From: Azospirillum sp. TSO22-1 | GTDB lineage: Bacteria; Pseudomonadota; Alphaproteobacteria; Azospirillales; Azospirillaceae | Length of the DNA stretch: 53,901 nt | NCBI RefSeq assembly: GCF_003116015.1 | Contig: NZ_LGQZ01000068.1 | Location: forward strand, 1 to 53,901 | Direction: 5' to 3' | In this document: positions 16,554 to 33,639 of the stretch, one piece after another | Layout: each line of letters opens with the position of its first letter | Position numbering within the stretch: position 1 is the first letter of the stretch | Position numbers and translations under genes: made by a program | The notes under the pieces: generated by a model | Seen by the model: the letters and a program-made list of their open reading frames with translations, nothing else | Database searches by the model: none | What the model was told of the DNA's origin: nothing

Positions 16554-18239
16554 CTACAGCGCGCCCACCGCGTCGGCCGGAAGATCCGCGTCCGCGGCGG
16601 CGGCGTTGCCGAGCGGGAAGACCAGGGTGAAGCAGGTGGCGCCGGCCGTGGTCAGCGACGCCTCGCCGCCCAGCTTGGTGGCCAGCGACTGCACGATCTG
16701 CAGGCCGAGGCTGCTCGCCTTGCGCCAGTCGAAGCCGGCCGGCAGGCCGACGCCGTCGTCCCGCATGGTCAGGCGCGCCCGCGCCCCCTGCCGCTCCAGC
16801 GCGATGCGCAGCTCGCCGGGGTGGCCGGGCGGGAACGCGTGCTTCAGCGCGTTCGAGAAGATCTCGTTGACGATCAGCGCCAGCAGGATGCCCTGCGTCA
16901 TGTCGAGGGTGAGGTCGTCGCACGCGATGGCGATCGCCACCCGGTCGCCGGCGCCGTAGGATTCCTTGAGCTGGTCGGTGAGGTCGCGGAGGTACTCGCG
17001 GAATTCCAGGCCGGCGCGGTCGCCGGCGCCGCTCAGCATCTCGTGCACAAGGCTCATGGCGTGGACGCGGTTGACCGAGTCCTGCAGGGCCTTGCGCACG
17101 CCGTCGTCGCTCATCTGGATCGACTGCAGGCGCAGCATGCTGGAGATGACCTGGAGGTTGTTCTTCACCCGGTGGTGCACCTCCTGCACCAGCACCTCCA
17201 GTTGCCGGTTGGCGCTGCGCAGGTCGGAGGTGCGGGCCTCCACCGTGCTCTCCAGCAGGCGCTTGGCCTCCTCGTCGCGGCGCGCCTGCCGGAAGACGAA
17301 GACGGTCAGGGCGCCCAGCGCCGCCAGCGCCACCGCCGCCGTGGCGCCGGGCACCCGCGATTCATCCAGCCAGACGCGCAGCAGCGCCGGCCGGTCGATG
17401 GCGACGCTGACGTACAGCGGCACGTTCTCGATCTTGGCGTAGCCGAGGATCAGCTCCTCCCCGCCGGCCTTGCCCGACACCGTCGCCAGTTCGGTCGAGG
17501 GGGAGTCGCCGAGCGCCTTGCGGATCAGCGCCTCCCCCGGCAGGCGGCCCGGGTTGTCGGGCTCGACGGTGCCGGGCTGGCGCACCAGCGGCTGGAAGTC
17601 GGCGCGGAACAGCGAGACCGTCGGCTCGAAGGGCAGGTTGATGGAGCGGTAGAACTCCGCCAGATAGTTAGTCGCGATGATCGCGGCGGCGACGCCGCGG
17701 AACTCCCCGTCGTCGCCGTAGATGCCGCGGCTCAGCACGAAGCCGGGATTGCCTGTGGTGCGGCTGATCAGCAGGCGGCTGACGTACAGGCCGCGGCGCC
17801 CCTCGCGGTGGCTGGTGAAGTACTCGCGGTCCGAGACGTCGACGTCCGGCGCCGGGAAGCTGTTGCTGACCAGCCGGATGCGGCCCTCGGTGTCGGTCAG
17901 GAACAGCGCGTCGGTGTAGGGGAAGCGGTCGCTCAACCGCTCCAGCGCCTGGGCGGCGCGGCGGGACCCGGACACCTTCTCCCACGGCTCGCCCTCCAGC
18001 GCGGCGACCGCCTCGCTGGTGGCGAGGTCGGCCGCCTCGAACAGGCGGGAGCCGTGGTCGGCGAAGAAGAAGGCGGTGTCGTGCGCCTGCTGCTCGGCCC
18101 GCGTGACGAGCCGGTCGTAGCTCGCCACGGCGAACAGGCCGAACACGCCGGCCACCACGCCCAGGCAGGCCAGCGCCGCGTAGCCGGCCAGCCGCTCGCG
18201 GACGAACCGGCGGGAGCGCGCCGCGCCGCTATCGGCCAT
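16554..18239 (-). CDS. Membrane sensor histidine kinase, HisKA_2/HWE type
   Basis: A 561-residue kinase. A transmembrane helix at about residues 18–38 (AALACLGVVAGVFGLFAVAS), a periplasmic Cache-like sensor (about 40–300, with LFLTDTEGRIRLVSNSFPAPDVDVSDREYF), a second helix (about 300–320), then a HisKA_2 phosphoacceptor segment EVHHRVKNNLQVIS (H355/H356) and a HATPase domain (NEIFSNALKHAF, DDGVGLP). Kinases of this class in alphaproteobacteria often feed single-domain regulators or PhyR. Its start overlaps by 11 nt the end of the single-domain response regulator gene upstream, so the two probably form a pair. It is the last gene of the four-gene signalling operon. Confidence 0.9.
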   Translation of the reverse strand: MADSGAARSRRFVRERLAGYAALACLGVVAGVFGLFAVASYDRLVTRAEQQAHDTAFFFADHGSRLFEAADLATSEAVAALEGEPWEKVSGSRRAAQALERLSDRFPYTDALFLTDTEGRIRLVSNSFPAPDVDVSDREYFTSHREGRRGLYVSRLLISRTTGNPGFVLSRGIYGDDGEFRGVAAAIIATNYLAEFYRSINLPFEPTVSLFRADFQPLVRQPGTVEPDNPGRLPGEALIRKALGDSPSTELATVSGKAGGEELILGYAKIENVPLYVSVAIDRPALLRVWLDESRVPGATAAVALAALGALTVFVFRQARRDEEAKRLLESTVEARTSDLRSANRQLEVLVQEVHHRVKNNLQVISSMLRLQSIQMSDDGVRKALQDSVNRVHAMSLVHEMLSGAGDRAGLEFREYLRDLTDQLKESYGAGDRVAIAIACDDLTLDMTQGILLALIVNEIFSNALKHAFPPGHPGELRIALERQGARARLTMRDDGVGLPAGFDWRKASSLGLQIVQSLATKLGGEASLTTAGATCFTLVFPLGNAAAADADLPADAVGAL

Positions 18240-18606
18240 TGCCCGTCACCGTCTGGCCCATGACCGTCTGGATCGCCTGCCGCAGCACCGAGGGCAGGTA
18301 CGGCTTGCCGATCGCCATGGCGTCGGGCAGGCCGCGGTCGCGCAATTCGCGCCAGTTGCCGGTGACGAACAGAACCGGGATGCGCGCGCGCGCCTGGATC
18401 GCCTTCACCGCGTCGATGCCGTCCATCGGGCCGGGCAGGCGGATGTCGGCGAGGATCAGGTCGAGGCGCTCGCGCCCGGCGGCCTCCAGCGCCTCCTCGG
18501 CGGTGCCGGCGACGGCGGCCACCTCGCAGCCCAGCTCCCCCAGGATCGCCTTGAGGTCGAGGACGATGAGCGGTTCGTCCTCGATGATCAGCACCCTAAT
18601 GGGCAT
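18229..18606 (-). CDS. Single-domain response regulator (CheY-like)
   Basis: A 125-residue receiver domain with no output domain: acidic pocket IIEDEP, phosphoacceptor Asp in ADIRLPGPMDG, the Thr of LFVTGN and the Lys of IGKPYLP. The ATG at 18604–18606 has AAGGA upstream within the alternative six-codon extension (MTKDET from 18624), so the shorter form is preferred. It overlaps the HisKA_2 kinase gene and follows the hybrid kinase gene by about 35 nt. As a standalone receiver it probably shuttles phosphate or binds a partner protein. Confidence 0.9.
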   Translation of the reverse strand: MPIRVLIIEDEPLIVLDLKAILGELGCEVAAVAGTAEEALEAAGRERLDLILADIRLPGPMDGIDAVKAIQARARIPVLFVTGNWRELRDRGLPDAMAIGKPYLPSVLRQAIQTVMGQTVTGNGR

Positions 18607-18640
18607 GGTCTCGTCCTTCGTCATGGGTCGGCGGCCCGCG

Positions 18641-20739
18641 TTACGGTGCCGTCACCTCCCTGGTCGCCGGCTGGTCGAGCTGCCCCCGCAGCGCGCGGGC
18701 CAGCTCGTGCCGGTAGTAGGGCTTCTGCAGCAGCGGCGCCTCGATGCGCACCTGCTTGGAGCGGGCGAGCGCGAACTCCGGATAGGCGGAGGTGTAGAGC
18801 ACCCGCAGGCCCGGCCGCTCCGCCACCGCGGTGGCGGCGAGGTCGAAGCCGTTCATGCCGCCGGGCATGGCGATGTCGGTGAACAGGATGTCCGGCGTCG
18901 CCCCCTCGTCCAGCCGCTCCAGCGCCGCCGCGGCGTGCGGCGCCTCGACGACGGTGTAGCCGAGGTCGCGCAGTTCCTCCGCCGCCATCTGGCGCACGCC
19001 GTGGTCGTCCTCGACCAGCAGCACCGTCTCGCCGGCCCGGGCCGGCGGGCAGTCGGCCTCCTCGGCCAGGGTCAGCACCGGCTTCGGCGCCGGCCCGGCC
19101 GAGCGCGGCAGCAGGATGCGGATGCTCGTGCCCCGGCCGACCTCGCTGTCGATGCGGATGGCGCCGCCCGACTGCTTGACGAAGCCGTAGATCATGCTGA
19201 GCCCCAAGCCGGTGCCGCGGCCCAGCTCCTTGGTGGTGAAGAACGGCTCGAAGGCGCGGTCGCGCACCTCGGGCGGCATGCCGGTGCCGGTGTCCGCCAC
19301 GGCAAGGTGGATGTAGTCGCCGGGCGCGGCCTCGGGGAACACCCGGTCGCCGTCGCCGATGGTCAGGTTCTCCGTCCCGATGGTGATGGTGCCGCCGTCC
19401 GGCATGGCGTCGCGGGCGTTGACCACGAGGTTGAGCAGCATGGACTCGACCTGCGCCCGATCCACCACCAGCGTGCCGAGATCGGCCGCCAGCTTGGTGT
19501 CGATGGCGATCTCGTCCTCCAGCGTGCGGTGGAACATCTGCATCATGTCCCGCACCATCCCGTTGACGTCGAGCGGCGCCGCCTGCAACGGCTGGCGCCG
19601 CGCGAAGGCGAGCAGCTGGCGCGTCAGGTCGGAGCAGCGCAGCGCCCCCTGCATCGCCATGTCCACGCGCATCGCCAGCTTGGCGTCGCCGGTCTGCAAC
19701 TGGGTCTGCACCCGCTCCAGGTTGCCGATGATGACGGCCAGCATGTTGTTGAAGTCGTGCGCGATGCCGCCGGTCAGCTGGCCCAGCGCATCGATCTTCT
19801 GCACCTGGGCGAGCTGCTGCTCGGCCTTGCGGCGGTCGGTGATGTCGAGCCATGTGCCGACCAGCTCGCGCGCCGACGTCGCGCCGTTGCCGGCGGCGCG
19901 CACCAGCACGCCCTGGTCGAGGATGTGGCGGTACTCGCCATCCGCCGCCTTCCAGCGGTACTCGATGGTGAAGGCGCCCGACGCCAGAGCCGCCGCCTTC
20001 TCGGTCAGCGCGCGGCTGAGGTCGTCGGGATGGATGCGCGACCGCCAGAGGTCCGGCGCGTCGGCGAAGGCCTGCGCCGGGAATCCGGACAGGCTCTGGA
20101 TGGTGTCGCCGACGAACTGCGGCCCGGGCAGGCCGTCGCTCTCGGTGTTGGCCAGATCGACGCTGTAGAGCGCCACCGGCAGCGAGCGGACGATGGCGCC
20201 GCGCCGCTCCTCGACGCGCTGCAGCGCCTCCTCGGCCATGCGGCGTTCGGCGTTGGCGCGGATGTTGTCGTCCAGCAGCTTCTGCTTGATGGCGACCTGC
20301 CGCTGCAGCTCCCGCGACTTGTTGAACAGGTCGACGAACACCGCGACCTTGGAACGCAGCACCACCGGGTCGGCCGGCTTCAGGACGTAGTCGACCGCCC
20401 CGGCGGAATAGCCGCGGAAGAAGTGCACGTCGTCCTTGTCGACGCCCGACAGGAAGATGATCGGCACGTTGCGGTTGCGCTCGCGCTGGCGGACCATGGA
20501 CGCCACCTCGTAGCCGTTCAGGCCCGGCAGGTGGACGTCCAGCAGGATCAGCGCAAAGTCGCGCTTGAGCAGGTGGCGCAGCGCCGCCTCGCCCGACGCG
20601 GCCTTGACCGCGTCGATGTCGAGGGTGGACAGCGCCTGTTCCAGCGCGAACAGGTTGTGCGGGTCGTCGTCGACGAGCAGGACGCTCGCCCGCGTCTCGG
20701 TCCCGAAGCCCAACGCCCCGGTATCCCCGTTGCCGGCGA

Positions 20740-20743
<4 letters not shown>
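18641..20743 (-). CDS. Soluble hybrid kinase: REC–PAS–HisKA–HATPase–REC
   Basis: A 700-residue protein without transmembrane helices. Residues about 18–140 form a receiver domain ([29 protein letters not shown]); a coiled segment and a PAS domain with PAC tail follow (to about 330, ending [10 protein letters not shown]); then a dimerisation domain with [17 protein letters not shown], a HATPase ([35 protein letters not shown]) and a C-terminal receiver ([24 protein letters not shown]). The N-terminal receiver suggests activation by an upstream kinase. The ATG (20741–20743) overlaps the stop of the giant HAMP kinase gene by 4 nt, making that kinase the natural upstream partner. Confidence 0.92.
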
Positions 20744-27111
<6,368 letters not shown>

Positions 27112-27461
27112 CGGGCGCACCTTCGCCAGATCGGGCCGGTGCGCGCCCGGTGCTGACCGCCTCCGGCCAAGGTCGGATTGCCCCCTCCAGACATGCCCAT
27201 CCCCATGACGTTACACTTAGGGTTGGGTTGAGAATGTAATCGCACTCGATACCAAGCTCCTCCCTGAAGAGGTTCTATATGACCAAAGCCATAAAGCATA
27301 AAACCGGGAGCAATTCGGTATTTCCCTACATCATTTCGGCTATTACCCCGACAAATTGCGGCGCGCTGTCGCGGCGATGATTTGAACATTCGAAGATTTG
27401 ACACGCGACATCACCGCCGCCGCCAGCAGCAACGTGAACGCGTTCATGGTTGTGAAAGTTT
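27112..27461 (-). promoter_or_regulatory. Leader/promoter region of the signalling operon
   Basis: A gene-free stretch of 350 bp with clearly lower GC than its surroundings, between the HEPN-like gene's stop and the giant kinase start. It must hold the promoter of the signalling operon. A direct GATTTGA repeat (in GATTTGAACATTCGAAGATTTGA, near 27378–27400) and several A/T-rich tracts are visible, but no convincing -35/-10 pair or sigma-54 site could be fixed. No small ORF with a Shine-Dalgarno was found. Confidence 0.4.
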
Positions 27462-27830
27462 TTATTGCAATCCGGCGGTTCGGGCGGCCAGCACCCGTTC
27501 GGCGAGCGCCACGCTGAGCTTCGCCTCGGCGTGCGACACCGGGTCCTCCAGGCCGCGCTCGGCGCGCAGGCTGGCCAGCCACAGCGTGTTCCAGTGCCGC
27601 CGCGCCAGCCGAATGAAGGCCGGCGCCGAGGCGGTGTCGGCCGCCGTCAACGCCTCGCGCACCGCGCGGGTGTTGCCGGCGAAAGTGGTGGGGTCGAGGT
27701 CCACCGCCGCCGCCACGGTCAGGAACACCGCGTCGTAGGCGAAGCGGGTCGCGGCGCGCCAGTGCGCTTCCCCGGCCTGCGGCGAGGCCAGCGTCTCGCG
27801 GGCGAGGGCGAGGTAATGGTCAGGCAGCAT
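27462..27830 (-). CDS. Small helical protein, HEPN-like
   Basis: A 122-residue protein starting MLPDHYLALARETLASPQAG. The spacing of AHWRAATRFAYDAVFLTVAAAV, an acidic/aromatic middle and the closing helix VSHAEAKLSVALAERVLAA resemble HEPN-domain proteins, in which R(x4-6)H or similar residues lie in a four-helix bundle. A canonical RxxxxH is not present, so RNase activity is doubtful. The ATG at 27828–27830 overlaps the stop of the upstream 244-residue gene by 11 nt, so the two are co-translated. Function is unknown; the family suggestion is weak. Confidence 0.65.
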   Translation of the reverse strand: MLPDHYLALARETLASPQAGEAHWRAATRFAYDAVFLTVAAAVDLDPTTFAGNTRAVREALTAADTASAPAFIRLARRHWNTLWLASLRAERGLEDPVSHAEAKLSVALAERVLAARTAGLQ

Positions 27831-28554
27831 GGTCACGGGCGACGAACCTCAAGGCGAGACCGCCGCACAGGTGCGGCGCCATGGTTTCCACGTGGTCGTG
27901 CATGGCATCGACCATGGCGGCGAGCCGGACCGTGTCCTCCAGCAGGTCGCGGGCGACCGGGATGACCATCTCGTAGACGATCATGTCGCCGGCGATGCTG
28001 GGGTGCAGCGACATCTCCTCCGGCGTGCCGCCAGCCTCGGCCAGCGCGGCGGTGTACAGCTCGCCCGCCACCACCAGCGTCAGATCGGGCACGCGGCGGC
28101 GGCCGATGGCCAGCGCGCGGTGGCGCATCTGGCGGATGATGGTCAGCCACTCGTCCTGGAAGCGTTCCGCCGCCTCGGTGACGTCGCGGACCACGGCCTG
28201 CACCTTCTGCGGCATCTGCAGCTTGCGGGCCAGCGCCTTGTACTCGCGGATCACCTCGTTGCCGAGGCGCTTGATCTCCGCCTCGTGCTCGCCGGCCACC
28301 TCGATCAGCTGCTCGTGCACCGGGAAGCCGTCGGCGGCGGCGCGCTCGGCCAGGTACATCAGCCGCTCGGCGTCGTAGCGCACCTCGGCGATCACGCGGT
28401 TGGCGATGAGTTCCATGGTCTGCTCGACGCGGCGCACGTGCTCCGCGTCCAGGTCGTTGCGGCGCTCCAGCACGTTGTGGATCAGCGCGACGTACTGCTG
28501 CGCGACCTTCAGCGGCTGTTCGGGGGTGAAGGGGTCGAGTGCGAGACGGGCCAT
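27820..28554 (-). CDS. Uncharacterised helical protein, 244 aa
   Basis: MARLALDPFTPEQPLKVAQQYV..., almost entirely alpha-helical by composition, with amphipathic stretches (RRVEQTMELIANRVIAEVRYDAERLMYLAERAA; KRLGNEVIREYKALARKL) suggesting coiled coils, and no signal peptide or membrane helix. I recognise no domain. It lies 70 nt downstream of ureG on the same strand and overlaps the HEPN-like gene, so it may be the tail of the urease operon or a separate two-gene unit. The 70-nt gap contains TTGACTTAAT-type sequence on the minus strand that could be a weak promoter. Confidence 0.75.
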   Translation of the reverse strand: MARLALDPFTPEQPLKVAQQYVALIHNVLERRNDLDAEHVRRVEQTMELIANRVIAEVRYDAERLMYLAERAAADGFPVHEQLIEVAGEHEAEIKRLGNEVIREYKALARKLQMPQKVQAVVRDVTEAAERFQDEWLTIIRQMRHRALAIGRRRVPDLTLVVAGELYTAALAEAGGTPEEMSLHPSIAGDMIVYEMVIPVARDLLEDTVRLAAMVDAMHDHVETMAPHLCGGLALRFVARDHAA

Positions 28555-28624
28555 GCCCGCACCCTGCCGCCGCTGCGCCGATTAAGTCAATCTGACCAAT
28601 GGCCTGTGCACTACGGCCAAAGGA

Positions 28625-29272
28625 TCAGCCCGGTTCGGGCAGGCCGCCGGCGGTGACGATGAACTGGATGATGTCGTCCAGCCCCTGCCCGCTCTTCAGG
28701 TTGGAGAACAGGAACGGCCGCTCGCCTCGCATCTTGCGGGCGTCGCGGTCCATCACCTCCAGGCTGGCGCCGACCAGCGGGGCGAGGTCGATCTTGTTGA
28801 TCACCAGGAGATCGGAGCGGGTGATCCCAGGCCCGCCCTTGCGCGGGATCTTGTCGCCGGCCGAGACGTCGATGACGTAGATCGTGATGTCCGCCAGCTC
28901 CGGCGAGAAGGTCGCGGCGAGGTTGTCGCCGCCCGACTCGATGAAGATCAGGTCGAGGTTCGGGAAGCGCTTCACCATCTCGTCCACGGCGGCGAGGTTG
29001 ATGGAGGCGTCCTCGCGGATGGCGGTGTGCGGGCAGCCGCCGGTCTCCACGCCCATGATGCGCTCGGGCGCCAGCGCGCCGGAGCGGGTGAGGAACTGCG
29101 CGTCCTCCTTGGTGTAGATGTCGTTGGTGATGGCGGCGACCTCCCAGCCCTCCCGCATGCGCTTGCACAGCGCGTCGGTGAGCGCGGTCTTGCCGGAGCC
29201 GACCGGCCCACCGATGCCGACGCGCAGCGGTCCGGAATGGCTCTTGGTGATCGGGGCGGCGGTCAGGGTCAT
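28625..29272 (-). CDS. ureG: Urease accessory GTPase UreG
   Basis: A 215-residue SIMIBI-class GTPase that drives nickel delivery to urease as part of the UreDFG complex. The P-loop GGPVGSGKT is at residues 21–29, the nickel-binding CPH motif appears in [15 protein letters not shown], and NKIDLAP supplies guanine specificity. The ATG at 29270–29272 overlaps the ureF stop by 4 nt. It is the last recognisable gene of the urea operon. Length and motifs are normal. Confidence 0.97.
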   Translation of the reverse strand: MTLTAAPITKSHSGPLRVGIGGPVGSGKTALTDALCKRMREGWEVAAITNDIYTKEDAQFLTRSGALAPERIMGVETGGCPHTAIREDASINLAAVDEMVKRFPNLDLIFIESGGDNLAATFSPELADITIYVIDVSAGDKIPRKGGPGITRSDLLVINKIDLAPLVGASLEVMDRDARKMRGERPFLFSNLKSGQGLDDIIQFIVTAGGLPEPG

Positions 29273-29943
29273 GAGCGGAACAGCCTCGTGTACTGGGTTT
29301 CGTGAATCATGGAGGTCCAATCGACCATCGGCGCGCAGCCGCCGAGGTCGTCGGGGGATGCGCTCTCGGCCCAGGCGGCGACGCGGGCGGCGACGGGCTC
29401 CAGCGCGGCGAGCGCGCGCTGCCCGTCGGTCTGGCCGAGCGGGACGAGGCGCACGCCGGCGGAGACGAGGTTCGCCGCGACGGCATGCAGGAAGCCGGCG
29501 AGCGCGGCATTCAGCGGGATGCCGGCCAGCGCGGCGCACAGCGCGACGGCGACGGCGTGCGCCGGGGGGCGGAATTCGGCGCCGATGATGGTCTGCCAAC
29601 GGTCCAGGCCGGGGAGCGGCCACGCGGCGGCGACGGTGGACAGGAACGCGGTGCCCTGGGCGGAGGATTCCAGCGCCATCTCGCGGCTGCCGCGCATCGC
29701 GTCGGCGCGTTCGAGCGCCCAGCGGAAGGCCGGTTCGTCGCCGGCTTCGACGGCACGGTGGGCGGTGGCGAACAGCACGGCATCGCTGCGGCCGGCGCCG
29801 TGTTCGAGGATGAAGGCGACCCAGTCGGCCAGCGTGGCGCGGTCGCGCACGAAGCCGGCCTCCACCGCCTGCTCGACGCCGTGCGAGTAGGTGTAGCCGC
29901 CGATCGGGAACGAGGGGCTGAGCCACGCGAGGAGGCGGAGCAA
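29269..29943 (-). CDS. ureF: Urease accessory protein UreF (start uncertain)
   Basis: All-helical UreF, which bridges UreD–urease and UreG. The conserved start of the family, [27 protein letters not shown], is intact, and the C-terminus ends TRLFRS with a 4-nt overlap into ureG. The start codon is a problem: the conserved part begins immediately next to palindromic element B, and no ATG lies in frame within sensible distance. The TTG at 29941–29943 is chosen (224 residues); GGGAGAGGG from the element's arm stands just before it and may act as the ribosome-binding site, though very close. Upstream in-frame reading continues through the palindrome. The element probably displaced the original 5' end. 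Confidence 0.9.
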   Translation of the reverse strand: MLRLLAWLSPSFPIGGYTYSHGVEQAVEAGFVRDRATLADWVAFILEHGAGRSDAVLFATAHRAVEAGDEPAFRWALERADAMRGSREMALESSAQGTAFLSTVAAAWPLPGLDRWQTIIGAEFRPPAHAVAVALCAALAGIPLNAALAGFLHAVAANLVSAGVRLVPLGQTDGQRALAALEPVAARVAAWAESASPDDLGGCAPMVDWTSMIHETQYTRLFRS

Positions 29944-29944
29944 A

Positions 29945-30139
29945 CCCTCTCCCGCCTCTCGCGCTGGCCGAAGGCCAGCGCTGCCGGCGTCAGGCGGATG
30001 CCCTTGGCATCCGCCGAGAGCCCCGGGAGAGGGAGGGGCCCGCTCGGGACGAGCGGGAGGGTGAGGGTTCGTGCAAGGATCCTTGACGTCACCCTCACCC
30101 GGCCGCTGCGCGGCCACCCTCTCCCGGGGCGGGAGAGGG
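29945..30139. repeat. Family-1 extragenic palindrome, copy B, with nested module
   Basis: Same end palindromes (CCCTCTCCCG/CGGGAGAGGG) and core CAAGGATCCTTG (30074–30085) as copy A, but 195 bp long because a 64-nt module (29957–30020, TCTCG...CGAGAG, with hairpins CGCTGGCC-GAA-GGCCAGCG and CGGATGCC-CTT-GGCATCCG) is inserted in the left arm. It exactly fills the gap between the ureE stop codon (30140–30142) and the ureF start. Confidence 0.9.
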
Positions 30140-30604
30140 TTAGTCATGGTCATGGTGGTGATGCCCGCCTCCACCCGAATACGCCCCCTGCTCCGGCGTG
30201 AAGGGCGCCATCACCTCGTGCACGTGCGCGCCCAGCCCGTGCAGCATGCCGACGATCACGTGGTCCCAGCGCAGCCGCACCACGCCCTTGCCGATCTCCA
30301 CCGGCAGGTGCCGGTTGCCCAGGTGCCACGCGACACGGGCGAGGTCGCCCTCGCCATGGCAGTGCACCTCGGCCAGCCGCTCCGGCGCGGCGCGGACGCG
30401 CAGATAGCCGCCGCCCTCCAGGTCCAGCCCGTCGCCCTCGTTCAGCACCTGCGCGCGGGCGAGGTCGAGCAGGAACGGCTCGCCAGCGTCGTCGGTCAGC
30501 CGCACGCGGCGGCGGAAGCGGTCATCGTAGGTCAAGGTGACACTGCCGGACGCCTGCGCTTCGGGCCAGGAGCCGGCGGCGTGCACCGCGGTCGCTCGTC
30601 TCAT
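30140..30604 (-). CDS. ureE: Urease accessory nickel chaperone UreE
   Basis: A 154-residue UreE. The N-terminal peptide-binding domain (SVTLTYDDRFRRRVRLTDD) is followed by the metal-binding domain with GNRHLPVEI and the HVHEV region, and the protein closes with the His-rich tail HHHHDHD (148–154) that binds nickel. The ATG at 30602–30604 lies 22 nt after the ureC stop. Its stop codon touches palindromic element B. Confidence 0.95.
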   Translation of the reverse strand: MRRATAVHAAGSWPEAQASGSVTLTYDDRFRRRVRLTDDAGEPFLLDLARAQVLNEGDGLDLEGGGYLRVRAAPERLAEVHCHGEGDLARVAWHLGNRHLPVEIGKGVVRLRWDHVIVGMLHGLGAHVHEVMAPFTPEQGAYSGGGGHHHHDHD

Positions 30605-30626
30605 GACTCTGTCTTTTCCTTGGGCC

Positions 30627-32336
<1,710 letters not shown>

Positions 32337-32348
32337 GGTCCGTCCCCC

Positions 32349-32654
32349 TTACAGCGCGCCGTTGATCTTGCCGTTGAAGCCGTGCACCACCCGCGCGCCG
32401 GTGTAGGCGACCAGCGTGACGGTTCGCGTCTGCCCCGGCTCGAAGCGCACCGCGGTGCCGGCCGGGATGTCCAGGCGCATGCCGCGCGCCCGCTCGCGGT
32501 CGAAGGAGAGCGCCGTGTTGGTCTCGTGGAAGTGATAGTGCGAGCCGACCTGGATCGGCCGGTCGCCGGTGTTGGCGACGTCAAGCGTGACCGTGGGACG
32601 GCCGGCGTTCAGCTCGATCTCGCCGGGGCCGGTGATGATTTCGCCGGGGATCAT
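32349..32654 (-). CDS. ureB: Urease beta subunit
   Basis: A 101-residue small subunit, [22 protein letters not shown]..., with the conserved [19 protein letters not shown] and FNGKINGAL end. The ATG at 32652–32654 has GAGG at a spacing of six and is preferred; a four-residue longer form from the ATG at 32664–32666 would overlap the stop of the foreign gene by 4 nt (ATGA). Normally ureB directly follows ureA; here a low-GC gene of 579 bp stands between them. Confidence 0.96.
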   Translation of the reverse strand: MIPGEIITGPGEIELNAGRPTVTLDVANTGDRPIQVGSHYHFHETNTALSFDRERARGMRLDIPAGTAVRFEPGQTRTVTLVAYTGARVVHGFNGKINGAL

Positions 32655-32662
32655 GACGTGCC

Positions 32663-33241
32663 TCATTTCCTGAATCCGAAAGGGCCAGTTGAGTAATACG
32701 CCTCCTGTACCTTCGCACTCCATCGGTACAGCATGCGTTTAATTTCCTCTTTTTGCTTTTCGAAATTCGATCCAACCGAGATTTCTTTCACCATTATTTC
32801 TGATGTGCCCAGATCGAATATGCCACCCTGGACACCATTTTCCTTAATAACTAGCAAAGGGAGCCCCAGCGCGTAGAGAATTCCAGCCTCCAAATTATTC
32901 CAGGGACTTGGGAAATGCGCAGGCTTGGAAATTTCATCCTGCTTCTCAGTTCCTTCCTTAAAAATTCCAGAATCTGCACGAAATTGAGAAAATCCAAGCA
33001 CGATCCCTCCGGAACAGTGCCTTGCAATCGCATACACCTCTCGCAGCGGGGGATCTATCCCATAATCAGACTTACCAAGTGCACGACCCTCAAAATACAA
33101 TCCCCGCAAAACCTCATTTATATAATCCTTAACAAGATCTTGAGCAGCATTAAGAGATGTCGCACACGACACAAATACCGGTATCTTCGATAAATCACGC
33201 CGATCGGCGGCTTCTCTATTTGAAGATATGCTGTCGCTCAT
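32663..33241 (-). CDS. Low-GC gene inserted between ureA and ureB; Rossmann-like, TIR/NDT-type pattern
   Basis: A 192-residue protein starting [18 protein letters not shown] hydrophobic first strand ([14 protein letters not shown]) followed by a helix, [30 protein letters not shown], and [24 protein letters not shown] is the layout of flavodoxin-like nucleotide hydrolases/transferases (nucleoside deoxyribosyltransferase and TIR-like proteins), where the Glu of an N-x-x-E-x-G segment is catalytic. That assignment is by eye and tentative. GC over 32701–33240 is about 46 % by hand count against roughly 70 % on both sides, so recent transfer is likely. The stop overlaps a possible ureB start (ATGA), and an in-frame GTG (33251–33253) overlaps the ureA stop, so it fits the operon without disrupting reading. 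No Shine-Dalgarno precedes the ATG at 33241. Confidence 0.8.
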   Translation of the reverse strand: MSDSISSNREAADRRDLSKIPVFVSCATSLNAAQDLVKDYINEVLRGLYFEGRALGKSDYGIDPPLREVYAIARHCSGGIVLGFSQFRADSGIFKEGTEKQDEISKPAHFPSPWNNLEAGILYALGLPLLVIKENGVQGGIFDLGTSEIMVKEISVGSNFEKQKEEIKRMLYRWSAKVQEAYYSTGPFGFRK

Positions 33242-33249
33242 GGCATTTA

Positions 33250-33552
33250 TCACCGAATCGGGTTGTGGACGGTGACGAGCTTGGTGCCGTCGGGGAAGGT
33301 GGCTTCCACCTGGATCTCGTGGATCATCTCGGGGATGCCCTCCATCACCTGCTCGCGGGTGAGGACGGAAGCGCCGTCGCGCATCAGTTCGGCAACCGAC
33401 CTGCCGTCGCGCGCGCCCTCGACCACGAAGTCGGTGATCAGCGCCACCGCCTCCGGGTGGTTGAGCTTGACGCCGCGCTCCAGGCGCCGGCGCGCCACCA
33501 TGGCCGCCATGGCGACCAGCAGCTTGTCCTTTTCCCTCGGTGTCAGGTTCAT
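33250..33552 (-). CDS. ureA: Urease gamma subunit
   Basis: A 100-residue protein, [39 protein letters not shown]..., with the closing [19 protein letters not shown], all typical of UreA. Length is normal. It lies 87 nt after ureD, a gap that contains a small hairpin repeat, and directly precedes the low-GC inserted gene. Confidence 0.97.
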   Translation of the reverse strand: MNLTPREKDKLLVAMAAMVARRRLERGVKLNHPEAVALITDFVVEGARDGRSVAELMRDGASVLTREQVMEGIPEMIHEIQVEATFPDGTKLVTVHNPIR

Positions 33553-33604
33553 GGTGTCGTTCCCCTCGTTTCTTCTTTTTCGTCAACGCTGCGCAGAATT
33601 ATGG

Positions 33605-33624
33605 ATCCCCGCCTTCGCGGGGAT
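33605..33624. repeat. Short REP-like hairpin between ureD and ureA
   Basis: ATCCCCGC-CTTC-GCGGGGAT forms a perfect 8-bp stem with a CTTC loop, continuing into GACGG. This sequence type is a common dispersed extragenic palindrome in many proteobacteria. It is distinct from the larger families in this window. Confidence 0.7.
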
Positions 33625-33639
33625 GACGGTCAGAGAAAA

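Noticed and set aside
32851..33193. Alternative short frames on both strands inside the low-GC insert
   Set aside because: They overlap the longer, motif-bearing frame and lack ribosome-binding sites; the lower GC makes random open frames here less regular but not convincing.
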